NCBI RefSeq assembly: GCF_030463535.1
Contig: NC_132898.1
Coordinates: forward strand, 25,684,662-25,748,661
Reading direction: 5' to 3'
Source of the DNA: Salminus brasiliensis
Taxonomy: Eukaryota > Chordata > Actinopteri > Characiformes > Bryconidae
Length of the DNA stretch: 64,000 nucleotides
The position numbers and the translations under genes were made by a program. Of this stretch, positions 48,416 to 64,000 are shown in pieces. The number at the start of each line of letters is the position of its first letter. The first letter of the stretch is position 1. Under the pieces are notes generated by a model that was given only the letters and a program-made list of their open reading frames with translations, did no database searches and was not told the origin of the DNA.

Positions 48416-49595
48416 AACCTAACCTTAGTCAAAGTCAAATGATGAATCCTTAGTGTTTCTTCATTTATGTTGGTCCATTAATTTATTTTTATAAAATCCC
48501 AAAAAATCTATATTGGGGATTATAATCTATATGGACTTTTTTGTGAGACCATGTTGGTTGGTGAGTAAGACCCAAGTCTCGAGATGCTTAATTACCTTTT
48601 CTTTAGAACGATTTTGTGAATGGAGACTTTTAATATCTGATCAGAGACTGCAAGATGTTGCAAGTATTGCCCTCATGTGCCTCAGTCATTTCCTTTTGGT
48701 TAACAATGTGTCATACCAGATTATTTCTTCACATTCAGAGTGATGAAAAAGGGGGATGGAAAGACAGTTCCCCAGAACACTTCCTCCCAGTTTGTATTTG
48801 CTCAAACAAGTCCTACAATATAACAAACCCCCAACGACCCCAAAAGAGCAACACCAGAATGCAGTGAAATGGTGCTGAGAACATGGTCTAAAGGCCATAA
48901 ATGGAGAGGCCTGAGGCCTGGGGTGGACATTGCTGTCTCCAGTGCTCTTTTTAATGACGCCTGCCAGGGCTCCCCACTCAGCTTCATTAACTAAATAAAC
49001 TCACTGAAAGCTTCCACTGCTCTGAGTGCATGTCACACACACACACACACATACACACACACACATAAACAAACATGCACACACACACAGGAGATATTCC
49101 ATAAAAAAAATACAATATACTTCTTATTAATATTTTGAAAATACATGAACCGCATGTTCCAATATCTTCTACTCACATAAGGCTATCTGAGACAACACAG
49201 AGAGGAGGAAGAGGAGGAGAAAGAGGGAAAGATAGAAGGTGGGTAGAAGGTGGAAGAAGTGAGGGAAGACAGGCAGAAATTAGCAAGTGTTGCTGTGGCA
49301 TGGGTGGGTAAGAGAAAGGAAGTAAGGTAAGTGTGAGAGAGAGGAAGGGACAGGGAGAGATAGGGATGTGTGGAACAGAAAGAGGGCAGTAATGGCAGTG
49401 GCCTTTCTGAAGAAAGGTCAGCCTGTTCCCATGCAGCAGACTCCTTCACTCCCCCTTCTCTTTCTCTCATTCTCTCTCTCTATCTCTCGTCCCCTATCAA
49501 GGTCCCCTTCTTTATTTATGCACTTCATTTATTCTCTTTCATTCTCTGTCTCTCCCTCATTCACGGTCTATTTATCTATCTATAGACACACACTT
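48416..49595 (+). other. Spacer between minisatellite and SINE
   Basis: Contains (AC)n at 49034-49090 and a CT/GA-rich stretch at 49200-49570. No gene was recognised. Confidence 0.5.
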
Positions 49596-49599
49596 ATAT

Positions 49600-49893
49600 A
49601 TAAAGGTAAAGGTGCACATATTTGCCACTGTACTATGCACAGCAACATGTGTCCTCCGCATTTAACCCATCTGTGGTAGTGAACACACACACACACACAC
49701 TAGTGAACTAGAGGCAGTGAGTACACACACACCCAGAGCAGTGGGCAGCCAACTCCAGCGCCCAGGGAGCAGAGAGGGTAAAGGGCTTTGGTCAAGGGCC
49801 CAACAGTGGCAGCTTGCCGAGGCCGGTAATCGAACCCAGAACCCAGTTATCAATAGCCCGGTGCTCTAACCGCTGAGCCACCACTGCCCCAAA
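49600..49893 (-). repeat. SINE family B, best copy (reverse)
   Basis: Reads 'ataaaggtaaaggtgcacat', 'gcatttaacccatctgtggt', then (AC)n, 'gtgggcagccaactccagcg', 'agggcccaacagtggcagct', reversed B-box 'ggtaatcgaaccca' (49825-49838) and 'ctaaccgctgagccaccact'. The tRNA-like head is at the right. Confidence 0.8.
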
Positions 49894-49969
49894 ACACATC
49901 AACGTTCCCCTCCACGGAAATCTTTAGTAAAAGGCCCGAGCTGGATGGATGGATGGATGGATGGACAGA

Positions 49970-50275
49970 TAGATTTATCCTGCTTTTGTTGTAGTAACTG
50001 TCTCTACTGTCCAGTAAAGTCTTTCTGCTAGATTTTGGAGCATTGCTGTGAGGATTCGATTGCATTCAGCAACAAGAGCTTTTGTTCTCACCCCCAACTC
50101 CCCAGCTTATGCCAAAACCATTGGATGGAGCACCAACCATCATTCCAGAGAACACAGTTCCACTGCTCCACAGCTCAGTGCTGGGGGGCTTTATATATAC
50201 CCCACCAGTCATCAGTCATGTAGGTCAAAATAGGTGAATACATTCATTAGAAGGTTTGTCCACACACATGTCCTC
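49970..50275 (+). repeat. TA-flanked MITE, 5'-truncated copy
   Basis: Starts at 'ttatcctgcttttgttgtag', keeps 'gaacacagttccactgctcc', and ends 'cattagaaggtttgtccaca'. It is preceded by (GGAT)n at 49943-49963. Confidence 0.7.
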
Positions 50276-50589
50276 TGTCTTTTGATGGTTCCTACTTTGT
50301 TTCCGTACCACTCCACAGGGCAAGCGCTCTATGTCTCACTCGGTGAGCCACGCAGCTCTTCATAATTAGTGCTATTATCTTGAGCAGAGCTGATAAGGGC
50401 TATCATTGTGCCTCCTGAAATAGCAGAGGCCCTGGCGGACACATCACATGCCTGGGTTTGGTCTTATTTACGCCATAGACTAAGACACACTGGCCGGGCA
50501 TTCTCCAACAAACATCAGTTGAATGCGTTTAGATGGTCAACGTCATCATAATTCATGGAAGTGTGATGCTTTTTTGAATAAAGGATTTG

Positions 50590-51230
50590 CAGGATGTAAC
50601 ATGTACTGTTAAAGGGCTTATGCTTTAGAGTTTATTTAGACTTATCTTTTTTACTAAGGTCCACTTACTGTATGTTATTTGTGTGTTTTATGCACTAAAA
50701 TCATCAGTGGTCAATTTTCCAACCTTTCTTTATCCCTTAGAACTACACTGGCTTGTACTACTGCTTTATTCACATAAATGACCTCTGTTCTGATTGGCTG
50801 CCCTGTATTTTACCTTATTCAAAAAGCAGTCCAGGCTAAAACACTCTTTATAACTTAAGAGGCCAGATAGCTGGGTGGAAAAGCTGTAGGCCGAACGGAA
50901 AGATATTCGTTGCTGGAAGATCACAAAACATCACAAAAACAATTAATTGAAACCGGGCCTAATTTCCATATATAGACGGCACACACTAGCAAGTGAACAG
51001 TACTCTTTAATAGCTTTTTTTGTTGTTGATGTTCTGGACAGTTTGTTCAGTACGCTGCAGTCTGGCCTTCTTTCTGAGTGAGGCACAAAACAGGGCAGCC
51101 AATCAGAACGTGGGTCGCTTATATACACCAGTCTTAAAGGCACAGTAACAAAAATAGCCTGCTTTATTCTAAGGGATGGTTCTTTATATGAGGACAATGT
51201 AGAATATGGGCTTTTAAAATGGGCTTGCTA
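50590..51230. mobile_element. Foldback element with 'ttctgattggctgccctgt' arms
   Basis: The left arm 50735-50840 ('cccttagaa', 'ctgctttattcac', 'gttctgattggctgccctgt') is inverted at 51070-51190. A single arm recurs at 29520-29735. Boundaries are approximate and there is no coding capacity. Confidence 0.6.
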
Positions 51231-51900
51231 AACCCAGCTGCATCACACTGAATAAAGGGTGGTATTAAGGGTGTGCTTCAATACTGATTCATACCCTAAT
51301 CTGGGGCGTTTCTTCAACTTCAACACCTGCTTGTTCAACAGTCTGTTTTGACTGAGCCACATTATTTCGTAATGGCAGTGTTTGTCCGAGTCATTCTGAC
51401 GCAGGAGAATTACTGGTGAATTCAGGAGAATGATGTTCCTAACGGCACATCATCTTCATCTGACGTCTAACTAGTTTTGTTGTTGGGTAAGCCCAGTCAG
51501 CATCACATCCCGTAGACAGCCCATGTGTCTGAGATATAGCACAGTGTGCTGGCTTTAAGACTTTTCAGGTGATATCTGTGTTAGTGATACGTGACTAAGA
51601 GCATAGCTTCTAAATCCGTTTCTGAATGCAGAAGCACAGATACCACTACAGTAGGTCAAATTGTCCTTCTCAATCTAGACCGAAAGTCATCAGGGAGCTG
51701 CTTTATAATTACCTGCACTGCAACAGTCTGCTGTGATGGCCTAATCCAGTTAGACTGTGTGGATATTATACATTACTGTGTGTAATGACCACGGAAGGAC
51801 TAGACCAGAACACACACTGACTTTATACACGTATACAAGTTTGTAGATATCTGCTACCCCAGAGTTGCTTTTGAAATCAAGAGTAATTGGATTCATTTGC
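51231..51900 (+). other. Spacer, nothing recognised
   Basis: Unique-looking sequence; I see no gene, repeat end or regulatory cluster. Confidence 0.5.
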
Positions 51901-51904
51901 TGCA

Positions 51905-52420
51905 CTAACTCTGTAAGGCCTCTACTCTTCTGCAAAGGCCTTACACTTGATTCTGGAACATTGCTGTAAGTATTTGACTGCACTTGGCCATGAGAGCATT
52001 AGTGAGGTCAGGTACTGATAATGGGTGAGTAGTTATGCATCTAAAATACCACTCAAACTTATCCCAAAGGTACTGGTTGGCGCTCCAGACTGTAGAGAAG
52101 TCAGTTCCACTGCTCCACAGCCCGGTACTCTGGGCTTTATACATTTACATTTACGGCATTTAGCTGACGCTCTTATCCAGAGCGATTTACACGGTGACTC
52201 GTATTACAGAGTTGGGTCAATGTAGCGTTAGGAGTCTTGCCCAGGGACTCTTATTGGTGTAGTGCAGCATACGGTCACCCAGCCTGGGAATCGAACCCTG
52301 GTCTCCCACATGGTGTAATAGCTCACTGGCAGCTAGTGGTTTTATCTGCTGCACCACACCAACCCCTCTATATACCGGCTGGCACAGGGCATGGTGACTT
52401 TAGACTCATCCTTGGCGTCC
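51905..52420 (+). repeat. TA-flanked MITE interrupted by a SINE
   Basis: The family middle ('gagcattagtgaggtcaggt', 'cagttccactgctccacagc', 'gggctttata') is split at about 52142 and resumes at about 52367 with 'ggctggcacagggcatggtg'. Confidence 0.65.
52143..52366 (-). repeat. tRNA-derived SINE with L2-type tail (family D, reverse)
   Basis: Read in reverse it has a tRNA-like head with perfect B-box (reversed 'ggaatcgaacc', 52287-52297). Its tail 'gctctggataagagcgtcag', 'ctaaatgccgtaaatgtaaa' is shared with L2 LINEs, as at 14757-14800. This supports mobilisation by L2. Confidence 0.85.
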
Positions 52421-52445
52421 AGTTATAATGGCAGTGCCTTTCTAA

Positions 52446-52448
<3 letters not shown>

Positions 52449-52500
<52 letters not shown>
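52449..52500 (+). repeat. (AT)n microsatellite
   Basis: A pure AT run of about 26 units immediately upstream of the CpG-rich block. Confidence 0.95.
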
Positions 52501-52504
<4 letters not shown>

Positions 52505-52569
52505 GTGCCCTCCATTCAGAGGTGGGCGGCCTTCTAGATGTTTCAATCAGAAAGCTAGCTAGCCTTCTC

Positions 52570-52910
52570 CACTCCTCCTTCACACACACACACACACACA
52601 CACACGCACGCACAGGCGCGCGCGCGCTCTACTCCAGTCCTGGACAAACAGTGTGAAGCAGCAGTAGCAGCAGCAGTAGCAGAGGCAGCAGTGTGGACCA
52701 GGCGCGATGAGGGGGGCTGGCCGGTCCAACAGCACACGCGGCGACCCGGACAGGACGGGTAAGACCCGGGGGGGGTGCAGGGGTCGGAGCTGCAGGGGAG
52801 AGACTGACTGAGCTCGCAGGGCTTTTATTCTGGGCTTCGCTCGCGCTGTGTTCCCGCACACAAGAAGAAGTAAACAGGACGTGTCACGTAGGCGGCGTGC
52901 GTTCAGCATT
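52570..52910 (+). promoter_or_regulatory. CpG-rich promoter-like block
   Basis: About 340 bases rich in CpG and C/G runs (gcgcgcgcgcgc, acacgcggcgacccgg, cccgggggggg) in otherwise AT-moderate DNA, with a CAG-rich leader (52656-52692). Three RCGTG-type cores lie at 52879-52899. The nearest downstream gene on this strand is pfkfb4. An assignment to pfkfb4 is inference. Confidence 0.45.
52707..52758 (+). CDS. pfkfb4: Candidate alternative first coding exon of pfkfb4
   Basis: ATG at 52707 (context ggcgcgATGa, purine at -3) opens 17 codons (MRGAGRSNSTRGDPDRT) and one base, ending at a strong donor, acgg/gtaaga. The phase-1 end matches the entry phase of pfkfb4 exon 2 at 59791, where the main exon 1 also joins. 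Alternative first exons are established for the PFKFB family. No homology to a known N-terminus is recognised, and it could belong to another transcript. Confidence 0.35.
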
Positions 52911-52999
52911 TCAGCATCGAGTGTACAGCAGCGTTTTCAAGCCCAACATCAACAGCAACACGAGCACGAGCACGCTGTGTTTTAGACACATTAGAGCGC

Positions 53000-55120
53000 A
53001 AGCCGAGAATAAAAGTGGATGAAAGAGAAAGTGTGTGTGTGTATGTGTGTGTGTACTAACCCGGCTCAGAGATCAGGGCAGCTTTGGTGTCTCCGCTGGA
53101 CTCGACTGGCTGCCTCTCGTTGTTGTCGACCGTGGCAATGAATGAAAGAAATGAACGTGCTCGTGTTTTGATGGCTGTGTAGAGATGTCCTTTGCTATTT
53201 TGGGGTCATTTCAGTCCGATTCTTGTTGAAAATGGTCAGGGATTGAAGGGCTGGGTGTTAACTTTAGCATGCGTGCCATTCAGGCTGTGCAGTTTTGTAG
53301 TTCAGCTGAGATCATGGTTGTGTTTTGAAGCTGAGGCTCCTCTCCTAGCATGGCTGCAGCCCTGATGTCATTCCCTTTAATGCATTTAAAAGCTTGCATG
53401 CTGGAGTGGCCCAGGGCTGCTTTGTGTCCTATAAGAGGAGCTGGCTGAGCAGGAAATGGATCCCATTTGGATTTGTTGGAATTGCACAATGCATCTGATT
53501 GAACTGGGTGCTAACGCCATTTGCTGGAACTGATGTGACTTTTGGGGGAGTGTCACTTCTCTCTCCCTGGCCTGTAAACTGGTTGTATCAATGGAAACAT
53601 GCAAGTGACTCACTTCTAGAAAGACTGCATTCGGACAAAGTGACATTTCTGACGTTTTCACCTTAGTGATGATTATACATTAAGATATTTAGCCGTACTA
53701 AAGTTTCATGAGTTAGAACATACCTATAGAAACACCCCATAGTTCAACATTTTAAAGGAACATTTCACCAACCTTTCAAATGTGCATAATTTAGTAGTAA
53801 AAATATAAACAAGTAATTCTGAGTTTTTTTTAGAGGTTTAATGTGAAATGGTTCACTTTAAAGAAACAACTTTGGTTTCTTAACAGTGGTGGTGAATGGA
53901 ACCAGGGGTCGCGATGAGTACAGCACATATATATACATTTAATTCACCATCTAGTGAATATACACACATCTTCTGGGTGTTACATGTAATGTTGTTATGC
54001 TAAAATAGTGGGGAATCTGAAGCAATAGGGGACTATTTTGCCTTGCAACACCCTCTCCACAATTATTGCATTTTTATTTTATATTTTCGGCCCAAACTTT
54101 CTCAAACCTTTTGTAAAAATGATAACATCCCAAGCATCAGGCAGTGTGTTTATTACCATTTTATGTAATAACATTTTCTGATGTAGCTTCATAGCTTCGT
54201 AATATTTTATACGTCTGGTTCCATTCACCATTGCAAACAATTCTGTAAGTATTTACGCAGAATAAAAAAAAATAAATGACTGGGATTTGCAGTTAAAATA
54301 CTGAATATATGCAAAGTATTTTGGAAAAGGCATATTATGGCATAACGTGTGACATTAATACGCACAGTGGAGCCAGTCTACAGGTCTTCCATTTTGCAAG
54401 TGGGTAAATGAAAGTGTGTCTTGGGTATTATTATAATTCAACTATAGCAATAACAGTGATTATGTGGTTGCACATTCCACTAATGCTGCAGGTGGACCCA
54501 CTGTCCTAGGCTGTTGTAAGACTTTAGGAGGTTTGCACAGTGTGGCAGAGCGAGAGTGGAAGCTGTTGTTTTTGTTTGCAGCACTATCATGGATTTTCCA
54601 TTCTGACTCTGTGCTGTTTGCTCTACAGGTGGAGCCACTGTTGTCCCCGTGAGACCTGTTAGAGTTCATATAGTGGAGATTAGTGGGACATTTGCCCTAT
54701 TGAGGCTTGAGTTATGTAATAGCTGAAGTGATGGAGAATGACTAAACCAGAATTGACACCCTTCTCTGTAATGTACACATACCTGACTCTACCTACTAGT
54801 TACTGTGTCAGATTCATTGTAGAAATTATGGAGATGTTGTGACTATATTGTAGCCTTTGCATTCCTTTAAAAGAGTCCTACGGCTTATATAAAATATGCA
54901 GTCATAGCCACATCTACTGTAAATGTGCCTACTATTATCATACAGCGGTGGTGCAGTAAGTTTTTCTGGATAAAATATTTAGAAAACCCCCTTCTGATGA
55001 TGTATCTTGGTGTTGGAAGGACCCTTTGTAAAATTACAGCTGCCTTGGGGTCGATATTTGTGGGCGGCGTGCCTTAAATGCTTCTTCTAGCTTGGTTGTG
55101 GTTGTGTTGTATTTATTAGC
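53000..55120 (+). other. Spacer or intron downstream of the CpG block
   Basis: Moderate AT content with a TG run (53031-53052). No exon, repeat end or ncRNA was recognised. Confidence 0.5.
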
Positions 55121-55124
55121 CTGT

Positions 55125-55480
55125 TGCTGCACCCTAGTATGCTTGCATACTACACACTAATACTACAAGGTATAGACTACATACTCATTTTAATAGCACT
55201 AGTTTGGCAGGATGGGCAGGTTGGCAGTTGGCATTATCCACCATTAGTTTTCTAATACTTGTTCCGAACATGTGTAGCTTCTCTCCTTTCTTTTCACAGT
55301 GCATTGTGGGATAATATTGTCCATCGTAACCACACCAAAAAAAAAAACAACCAGCCCTGAGTACGTATCTTGGATATTTGAGTATACTCAACTTTCAACT
55401 TTTATCTATACTACACACTTCATACTCAAAAACTAGTTAGGATTAGTGATTGCAATTGGGACGCAACCTGCAGCTTAGTG
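55125..55480. repeat. Short interspersed element, partner of 4870-5165
   Basis: Shares 'tacacactaatactacaagg', 'gcattgtgggataatattgt' and ends near 'gattgcaattgggacgcaac'. Confidence 0.5.
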
Positions 55481-56902
55481 GCTAGGCTGGCAGTCAAGAC
55501 TGGTTAAGCACTGCAGGGATTTACTGTGGTTTTATGGTGTATTTGCATGGTGCATGCTGGGTATTGTATTGAGAAAATACTGGTGAAGGAAAATTGTGAA
55601 TTCTGTCAAACTGCATAACAGTTTTTAAGCCAATGAAAAAGTAAATATTGATATCTGTAAAGGTATCACCCAGCTCTTACCCTGTCTCGATATAAGCCCT
55701 GCTGACTCTCGCTAGACACTTAAAAAGGGTCATGCTAGGCCTACACAACAAATCGGTTGTAAATCGTTATTGCATGGTGGGCTTCTCAGTGTTGATTCAT
55801 AAGTCTGCTCCATGGATCTCATATATCAGCTTTTATTTTGCACAGCTGGGAGCATCCCACCCACCAAATGGCAGATGTTCTGTGGGTGGTTTGATGAATC
55901 ACGGGATTGACATTTTCTGAAATCGTTTTTTTTTTGTCAAAATGAAGAAGGCTGTTCTTTGAGACGCATCATATTGATTGGTGACCTATAAGGGATGTTG
56001 TCTATTTCTTGTGTTTTTTTGTATAATAATCAAAGCATTTCCATTTCACTTCATACATCATATATTAATAGAATTGGCTAGAACTGTGCGCTGTTCATTT
56101 TATTAATTTACTTAATAATCAGGGTTCTCTGTAAACTGTCTCGCCACCATAGAAACGAGACTTGCAGTGCCCTTCAAGAATAAAATTTACAGTATGTGCC
56201 TCACCCCAAATGCAGTGATTTGACCAACACGTGTTTATATCTTGTATGTGAAATTTGTTTCCTTAGGATTTTGCTGGAGATATGAGTTTGATGATTTATT
56301 TTGGTGACCGAATGATTCATTCATTCGCTGTTAGGCTAGTAGCATCAGAGCAAAAGCCAAAAATTAAACTTGAGAAAATATGGACGTCAAATCAGCTTCA
56401 TTTAGGCTGAGGGGGGATTCATTTATATGAAATGGCAACACTTCAGGCAAAATGAAAGATGTAGTTTGCCTACTTTCATTGATCGTATAGCAGTACTACA
56501 GCAGCTTCCATAGAGATGTTTTCTGTGTTATAGATAAGCAAAACCACCTTCTGATGACGGGCTGTATCTTAAAGAGAACTTGAAAAGCTAGATAATTTGG
56601 GGAATGGGTCGTTGGCTGAACGCTGAAGGAATTCCCAGTGATTGTATGATATTTGCACAATATATGCTGGCTACTGTAGTGGGAGAAGTGGTTTGGTGGA
56701 AGAAGGTGGAGAAGGTGGATGCAGTGTTGTGTTATAGAATATACTGCATAACATTACACAGATGCCATATTAATAAAGTGTCAGATGCAAGTTTACGGCT
56801 GCAATGCCTCTGTAAATCCCCTTTACATTCTTATATGGATATAGTGAATTGATCAATTAAATGTTTTTAGTATTTGTTGTTGTTGCTCGAGCTTTTTTAT
56901 TT

Positions 56903-56971
<69 letters not shown>

Positions 56972-58600
56972 TAAAGCTCAAGCTATATATATATAAAGCT
57001 CAAGCCCAGGCCTACTTACTCTCACTAGCCACTTTATTCTGGACCAAGCCTGTATCGAGCTGCCAGGCCTCAGCAAATCTAATGCATTTACAGTCAGTTG
57101 ATGATGGCATGTGGAGATTTGTGGCGAAATCTGTTGAACTGTGGTTAGCAGTAGCAATCCCCCTGTCGTAGATTTGTGGTTGTCAGTTTCCTGCTCCTGG
57201 TTCTCTTCTCCTGTGTTTCATTTATTGCCTGTTTATTTAACCACAACTTCTTCATAGTGTTAAGCTTGTTATTGTGAAGCTACAGCACTGTGCCTTAGCA
57301 AAACCTGTGCTAAATTCTGGTACTAAAGGTGTAGTTCATCTGTGAGGTGTAGTTTTGAACCCCACTGTATCATGAACAGAGCTTCTGCTGTTGCATGTAT
57401 CACCAAATGTCTATTCAGATCACTGAAATGCAGTCATAACCCCTTATGGCTATAGGGGTTTAACAGGGGTTTAACAGTCCATGGGGAGACATGGAGAACG
57501 GTTGGGGGGGGGGGGGGGGGGGGGGTGTGCTGCTGCTGACCATGTCTGCCACCTTGTGGATGTTCAATGCAACACAGTGCCTGTATCTGGATGAATTGAA
57601 ACCCAGTCCACCACAGGGAGAGGGTGGTGGTGTTACACACTACAACACTATGTGTTGGGTCGGAGCACATTCAGTGAATGTGTTGAAATGCTGTCTTTTC
57701 TTTTTTTTTAACTCTTGGTGCTGTCTGTGGAGGTGATGTGTCCTCGTGCAGGTAAAGGAAAGAAAATATGTTAATTTTGAATTGATACACCGATATCTAC
57801 ATGCCCGAAGCAGTATTCCTTCTGTTTACAAGCTATGGATTTCAGTCTATAACAATAGGCCTAAATGCGCAGTAGCAGATGTAGTATAGTAGAGTAGAGT
57901 AGATGCCATGGCATGTAGTAACTTGCCCCCTGAAGCATTAAAGGCACACCAAAGGTGCTGCATTTAGTTTTATTATTTTAGCAATTTATACATTTTTACA
58001 AGCTAACCAGGATTATTATTAGTAACAATGGCAATCCAATACAACACATTAAAAAAAGCATTTATTTAATTCTATAAGTAGTGCATTAGAACTAGTACAC
58101 CACAGTTAGACTTGCAGTCTTGTACTAGTGTACTAGGTATAGTATATTACTTGTGGATATGGGCGGACCCCAGCTTTCCTTTATTAAATTGAATTATTTA
58201 TGTTTTTATTTTTTGAATTATTTAAATTAACAAGCACGTTTTTTTTGTAAAGCAGATTATTATTGAGCTTATTATTAGGCTAAAACACACTTTAAAATCT
58301 TTCAATTTGCTGCTTGAAAGTACTTTTCCCGTTTTCTGATAAAAAGAAATGTGTGCGTGTATTGCGTATATTACGGTAAATGCGCGTAAGCCGTGTTGTT
58401 GCGCTTCTTAAACTAGTTTTTATAAATATTTTATAAATATATAAATATAGCATCAAAATTATTTGCTGGTAAACAATATTCATCGTAGTATAATGTATTA
58501 ATCACTAGTTAGTCGTTAGTAGGCTGTGTGTTTTCCGCTTGAGCATGAGATTAGTAGCTAGTATTTGAGGGACCCGTTGGTGCGCTTTTTTTCTATGGGT
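55481..58600 (+). other. Spacer before pfkfb4 exon 1
   Basis: Holds (AT)n at 56906-56967 and a 22-base G run at 57504-57525. The rest appears unique. No exon was found. Confidence 0.5.
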
Positions 58601-58689
58601 TACGGTAGGGACGTCCTGCTGTTTCGCTCTCCATAACTAAAGCACTGATGTGTGGAGCTCAACGTCCCATACAACCTCACACCGGGAAG

Positions 58690-64000
<5,311 letters not shown>

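Noticed and set aside
52580..52909. 109-codon minus-strand frame in the CpG block
   Set aside because: Composition follows the GC-rich DNA and CA repeat (poly Cys-Val end). There is no domain or splice context, and the plus-strand ATG with a strong donor explains the region better.

Overview
The window looks like teleost fish nuclear DNA. The evidence is short exons with GT/AG introns, dense dinucleotide microsatellites, Tc1/mariner remnants, L2-type LINE tails, tRNA-derived SINEs and hAT-like MITEs. The mix of SINE and MITE families resembles that of otophysan fishes (characins and catfishes), but this is only an impression. No bacterial, viral or CRISPR feature was seen.

Three protein genes lie head-to-tail on the + strand. 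(1) The last two coding exons of an axonemal dynein heavy chain, most likely dnah1 (629-1937), enter from the left. (2) A complete mapkapk3 (MK3) gene has ten coding exons (3776-41322) that encode 406 residues with all kinase motifs intact. (3) The 5' two thirds of a pfkfb4-type 6-phosphofructo-2-kinase/fructose-2,6-bisphosphatase (nine exons, 58690-63267) runs off the right edge. From recalled human gene locations, the orthologues of all three lie on chromosome 3p21, so this appears to be an old linkage group. The genes do not form one pathway: MK3 is a p38-activated stress kinase, PFKFB4 sets fructose-2,6-bisphosphate levels, and DNAH1 is an inner-arm dynein of cilia and sperm tails.

Layout: 1-2.3 kb is the dnah1 3' end. 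2.5-3.45 kb is a promoter zone with two inverted CCAAT/GC-box modules. 3.4-4.06 kb is mapkapk3 exon 1. 4.06-29.1 kb is a 25-kb intron 1 filled with SINEs, MITEs, Tc1 remnants, two LINE fragments and an AT-rich degenerate tandem region. 29.1-41.3 kb holds mapkapk3 exons 2-10. 41.6-43.6 kb holds two hAT-like elements. 45-52.4 kb is a repeat-rich spacer with a 1-kb minisatellite. 52.5-52.9 kb is a CpG-rich candidate promoter with a possible alternative first exon for pfkfb4. 53-58.6 kb is mostly featureless spacer. 58.6-64 kb is pfkfb4.

The leads most worth testing are: a phase-compatible upstream exon that would give MK3 a hydrophobic N-terminal extension; a phase-compatible alternative pfkfb4 first exon beside a cluster of hypoxia-response-type cores; and mapkapk3 exon 3 lying between complementary (TG)n and (AC)n tracts. 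I did not find a convincing wholly new biological system.
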